NCBI RefSeq assembly: GCF_003259895.1
Contig: NZ_QLME01000007.1
Location: forward strand, 54,482-118,481
Source: Halanaerobium saccharolyticum
GTDB lineage: Bacteria > Bacillota > Halanaerobiia > Halanaerobiales > Halanaerobiaceae
Direction: 5' to 3'
DNA length: 64,000 nt
The translations under genes were made by a program, and so were the position numbers. Shown one piece after another: positions 63,056-64,000 of the stretch (its first letter is position 1; each line of letters opens with the position of its first letter). The notes beneath the pieces are model-generated. The model searched no databases and was not told the origin of the DNA. It worked only from the letters and a program-made list of their open reading frames with translations.

Positions 63056-64000
63056 TTATTCAATTTCTAGATTTAAATTAATTCTATTCTCGTACGATTC
63101 TTTAATTGCTTCAATAAAATAGCCATGAGCATCGCTTAAACTCATAGTGGCTCCAGAAGTCACATCAACCAGCATTTCCTGCTCATCTGAATTTAATTCT
63201 TCAAAGTTTTCAGTATCCGGTTTAATCGGTCTACCTCTTTCATCTGTGTAATTATTAAACCATTCTTCAACTTCCTCAACAGTCATTCCGACAAATAATT
63301 CTTCGTAAGTGTCCATCTGGTCTGCCCAGGTACCAAGTGAGCTCATTACATAATCTTCTCCACGTTCTTTTTTAGTTTTCCATTTTTCAATTTCAGAAAG
63401 GAAATATTCGTTTGTATCAGGTGTTTTACCTTCTACTTCCTGATCATGGTCTTCGTCTATATTATATCCTCCCTGTCCCGGAAAACCGCTTAAATGTGGC
63501 ATTGCTTCACCATCATAGTTGGGAGTTGCTACTTCTAACTCATCAACAAAAATTGAAACAATTTCACCTTCATCATTAAATAATGTATTTACAAACACAT
63601 TATTAAAACTATATACCTGTGTGCCGGTATCATCTTTTCCGGGGCCTATACGGCCATTATGAGTTAAGCCAAAACCAAATGACTCTACTTCATCTGCTTT
63701 ATTTACAGCAAACCGGTTATCATATGCCTCTTTGATTGCTTCAATAAAATAACCATGAGCATCGCTTAAACTCATAGTGGCTCCAGAAGTCACATCAACC
63801 AGCATTTCCTGCTCATCTGAATTTAATTCTTCAAAGTTTTCAGTATCCGGTTTAATCGGTCTACCTCTTTCATCTGTGTAATTATTAAACCATTCTTCAA
63901 CTTCCTCAACAGTCATTCCGACAAATAATTCTTCGTAAGCGTCCATCTGGTCTGCCCAGGTACCAAGTGAGCTCATTACATAATCTTCTCCACGTTCTCT
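63056..64000 (-). CDS. Repeated FMN-binding-like protein (5' part beyond window)
   Basis: The frame runs open to the right edge; 314 codons are visible. Two near-identical copies of a region ending in DVTSGATMSLSDAHGYF are present, each with the SGAT motif expected of covalently flavinylated FMN-binding domains, and between them lies FGLTHNGRIGPGKDDTGTQVYSFN and YDGEAMPHLSGFPGQGGYN. I recall this pattern as a widespread, poorly characterised family in Firmicutes. The repeat period is 210 residues. Very acidic, probably extracytoplasmic; the signal peptide would be outside the window. Flavin attachment is inferred from the motif only. Confidence 0.75.
   Translation of the reverse strand, partial: RERGEDYVMSSLGTWADQMDAYEELFVGMTVEEVEEWFNNYTDERGRPIKPDTENFEELNSDEQEMLVDVTSGATMSLSDAHGYFIEAIKEAYDNRFAVNKADEVESFGFGLTHNGRIGPGKDDTGTQVYSFNNVFVNTLFNDEGEIVSIFVDELEVATPNYDGEAMPHLSGFPGQGGYNIDEDHDQEVEGKTPDTNEYFLSEIEKWKTKKERGEDYVMSSLGTWADQMDTYEELFVGMTVEEVEEWFNNYTDERGRPIKPDTENFEELNSDEQEMLVDVTSGATMSLSDAHGYFIEAIKESYENRINLNLEIE
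63105..63370 (-). repeat. 630-bp-period repeat, downstream copy
   Basis: This 266-bp stretch matches 63735-64000 with only about four substitutions, including near-identical third-codon positions, so it is a recent duplication within one gene. Confidence 0.95.
63735..64000 (-). repeat. 630-bp-period repeat, upstream copy (cut by the window end)
   Basis: Near-identical to 63105-63370 at a 630-bp offset. The repeat reaches the window edge, so more copies may follow. Confidence 0.95.

Overview
The window is about 64 kb of low-GC DNA with tightly packed genes, short spacers and strong AGGAGG-type ribosome binding sites, as expected of an anaerobic Firmicute. Several traits point to the Halanaerobiales (a Halanaerobium-like halophilic anaerobe): an Rnf complex, a complete MinCDE system with mreBCD, a T-box leader on valS, and many c-di-GMP and flavin-linked genes. 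This placement is inferred from gene content; no marker such as 16S rRNA lies in the window. No tRNA, rRNA, CRISPR array, prophage or intact transposon was seen. Almost every gene is on the minus strand; the plus-strand genes are glnA-amt-glnK at the left edge, a lone DUF212 gene and a lone glutaredoxin.

Layout. 1-3.2 kb: nitrogen assimilation (glnA 3' part, amt, glnK). 3.3-8.2 kb: a GAF-PAS-GGDEF-HD-GYP protein, an ABC-F ATPase and a DegV protein. 8.2-10.8 kb: yhbY, obgE, rpmA and rplU behind a promoter and L21-type leader; the prp (ysxB) gene usual between rplU and rpmA is missing, and L27 lacks the extension that Prp removes. 10.9-24.9 kb: one long run for RNA processing, cell shape and division (rng, a DUF2344 protein, a radical SAM protein, rodA, minE, minD, minC, mrdA, mreD, mreC, mreB, radC, maf), headed by a NusG-II/Gx-transporter pair. 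25-30 kb: rnfCDGEAB. 30.1-40.1 kb: SPOR protein, folC, DUF212, transketolase, EamA exporter, GH65 phosphorylase, a P-loop/Asp23 fusion and a solitary carbamate kinase. 40.3-43.6 kb: fabH-fabD-fabF without fabG or acpP. 43.7-50.2 kb: a molybdenum cofactor cluster (P-loop/MobB-like protein, MOSC, mog, moaC, moaA, two moeA types). 50.3-53.5 kb: valS with a 59-bp tandem repeat and a T-box leader. 53.5-64 kb: paired M16 peptidases, cadA-cadC metal resistance, a LysM-M23 protein, an HD-GYP protein, glutaredoxin, rpiA, and a repeated FMN-binding-like protein that runs off the right edge.

Points that stand out. The molybdenum cofactor cluster is bracketed by two copies of one GTACCGGGTACTT palindrome, with a relative near fabF. 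minE seems to start at an AUC codon; only that start restores its membrane-targeting helix. A 270-residue protein joins a P-loop ATPase to an Asp23/Gls24-like domain. Rnf, the NusG-II/Gx pair and the repeated SGAT protein at the right edge together suggest flavin-based electron transfer outside the cytoplasm. The valS leader carries a near-perfect 59-bp tandem repeat between the T-box terminator and the start codon.
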